Positions 5,375-6,464 of a DNA stretch of 6,464 nt are shown one piece after another. A program made the position numbers and the translations under genes. Every line of letters starts with the position of its first letter. The stretch's first letter is position 1. The notes under the pieces were generated by a model. The model was not told the DNA's origin and searched no databases. It saw nothing but the letters and a program-made list of their open reading frames with translations. The DNA lies in NCBI GenBank assembly GCA_949299435.1, contig CASGAK010000174.1, positions 1-6,464 of the forward strand. Direction: 5' to 3'. Source of the DNA: an uncultured bacterium. Lineage in GTDB: Bacteria > Cyanobacteriota > Vampirovibrionia > Gastranaerophilales > Gastranaerophilaceae.

Positions 5375-6433
5375 TTACTTTTTAAAAGCGTCCGCAATAG
5401 ATTTTTTATAATCAGGTCTTAAAATACCGACCTCTGTAATAATACCGGCAATCAACTCATTTGGAGTTACATCAAACCCCGGATTAATAACCTTAACATC
5501 AGGTGCACAAATAATTTTACCGTTAATGTGAGTGACTTCATCATGAGATCTTTCTTCTATCACAATTTCATCACCTGATGCGATTGATGTATCAATTGTA
5601 GACAGGGGTGCTGCTATATAAAAAGGAATATTATGATATTTTGCTGCAATAGCTACTGTATAAGTTCCGATTTTATTTGCAGCGTCACCATTTGCAGCAA
5701 TTCTATCAGCACCGACACATACCATATCAATCATGCCTTTTTTCATAAAATAAGCACACATACCGTCAGTAATCAAAGTGGTCGGTATTCCGTCCATAGT
5801 AAGTTCAAATGTCGTAATTCTTGCACCCTGCTGACGCGGTCTTGTTTCATCTGCAAACACCTGAATAGTATTATCTTTTGCAAATGCACTCCTTATCACA
5901 CCTAATGCGGTACCATATCCAACAGTCGCAAGTCCGCCTGCATTACAATGAGTCAAAATTGTCGCACCTTTAGGGACTACCTCAGCTCCGTAATCACCGA
6001 TTTTTTTATTGATTGCGATATCTTCATCTTCCAATTTAATTCCGTTTTCCATAAGCTCAGCAACAATACCGGCTATATCAGATTTGGAATTTCTGATAAT
6101 ATCTTTTTGTTTTTCGACAGCCCACATTAAATTAACTGCCGTAGGACGAGAACTTGCCATATAATCAGATTTTTCAAGAAGTTTTTTCATAAATTCTTCA
6201 CGTGAAAGATTTAATTTTGCAAGCTCTTGTGCGTATAATACGACACCATGTGCACCGGCTACACCAATAGCAGGAGCACCCCTAACTATCATCGTCTTAA
6301 TAGCATCATACATTTGCTGACCACTTGTTATATTTACATACTTAAATTCATAGGGTAATAAAGTCTGATCTACCATCTTTGAATAGTTATCTACCCACTC
6401 TATCGTTTTAATTTTTGAATGAAATTCTGCCAT
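5375..6433 (-). CDS. mtnA: S-methyl-5-thioribose-1-phosphate isomerase
   Basis: MtnA converts methylthioribose-1-phosphate (aldose) to methylthioribulose-1-phosphate (ketose) in the methionine salvage pathway, which recycles methylthioadenosine. It belongs to the eIF2B-alpha/beta/delta-like fold. The 352 aa length is normal. Diagnostic motifs are RGAPAIGVAGAHG (51-63), SSRPTAVNL (94-102), THCNAGGLAT (161-170) with catalytic Cys163, ADETRPRQQGARIT (194-207), and GADRIAANGDAANKIGT (241-257) with catalytic Asp243. These correspond to Cys160 and Asp240 of the Bacillus subtilis enzyme. Presence of both catalytic residues argues for MtnA rather than a catalytically silent eIF2B-like or ribose-1,5-bisphosphate isomerase relative. 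ATG 6433 gives the usual N-terminus. Only a weak purine stretch (AGTAGAG) precedes it. A TATAAG-like box at 6445-6450 would imply a very short leader, but its -35 region is outside the window. No other methionine-salvage gene is visible. Confidence 0.95.
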   Translation of the reverse strand: MAEFHSKIKTIEWVDNYSKMVDQTLLPYEFKYVNITSGQQMYDAIKTMIVRGAPAIGVAGAHGVVLYAQELAKLNLSREEFMKKLLEKSDYMASSRPTAVNLMWAVEKQKDIIRNSKSDIAGIVAELMENGIKLEDEDIAINKKIGDYGAEVVPKGATILTHCNAGGLATVGYGTALGVIRSAFAKDNTIQVFADETRPRQQGARITTFELTMDGIPTTLITDGMCAYFMKKGMIDMVCVGADRIAANGDAANKIGTYTVAIAAKYHNIPFYIAAPLSTIDTSIASGDEIVIEERSHDEVTHINGKIICAPDVKVINPGFDVTPNELIAGIITEVGILRPDYKKSIADAFKK

Positions 6434-6464
6434 ATCTCTACTTTCTTATATTAAACTGTGTATA

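Noticed and set aside
5368..5391. ACGCT/AGCGT inverted repeat across the mtnA stop codon
   Set aside because: Only five base pairs around a 14-base loop, partly coding; the adjacent 14-position hairpin explains termination better.
5633..6130. Two plus-strand open frames (5633-5905 and 5948-6130) opposite mtnA
   Set aside because: Cys/Ser/Phe-rich antisense shadows of the strongly conserved MtnA core, with no recognisable motif.

Overview
The window is an AT-rich bacterial stretch with six clear protein genes, all complete, on both strands. Nothing in it looks like a phage, insertion sequence, CRISPR array or RNA gene. No intergenic gap exceeds about 150 bases. The taxonomic guess is the non-photosynthetic sister group of Cyanobacteria (Vampirovibrionia/Melainabacteria, Gastranaerophilales-like). 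It rests on base composition, on the cyanobacterial-like acyl-activating enzyme, and on the 'polar leader followed by F-x-G' start of the two acetyltransferase-like proteins, a style I associate from memory with that group. This is an inference, not something the sequence proves.

Layout. (1) Minus-strand operon, about 2533 down to 8: a long-chain acyl-CoA (or acyl-ACP) synthetase, then a 96-98 aa exported or membrane protein with a PGLGQ motif, then a 154 aa exported hydrophilic protein. The intergenic gaps are only 6-13 bases, and each Shine-Dalgarno site sits on or just before the preceding stop codon. (2) A 140-base divergent control region (about 2466-2607) with two back-to-back sigma70-type promoters whose -35 boxes lie 7 bases apart. 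(3) Plus-strand operon, 2608-5284: miaB (tRNA ms2i6A37 methylthiotransferase), followed by two tandem paralogous GNAT-fold proteins of 220 and 207 aa. (4) A strong hairpin terminator (5321-5365) between convergent operons. (5) mtnA (methylthioribose-1-phosphate isomerase) on the minus strand, starting near the right edge.

How they fit together. miaB and mtnA are both loosely tied to S-adenosylmethionine: MiaB consumes it and MtnA recycles the methylthioadenosine by-product of other SAM reactions. They sit on opposite strands and share only a terminator, so I do not claim co-regulation. The most interesting part is the GNAT pair. From residue 35 of the first and 31 of the second they align without a gap for about 150 residues (48 identities by hand count). 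Their N-terminal 30-35 residues are unrelated in sequence but both end in an F-x-G motif. This looks like an old local duplication of a family with a variable leader, and I cannot assign a substrate. The second area of interest is the pairing of a fatty-acid-activating enzyme with two small exported proteins of unknown function.
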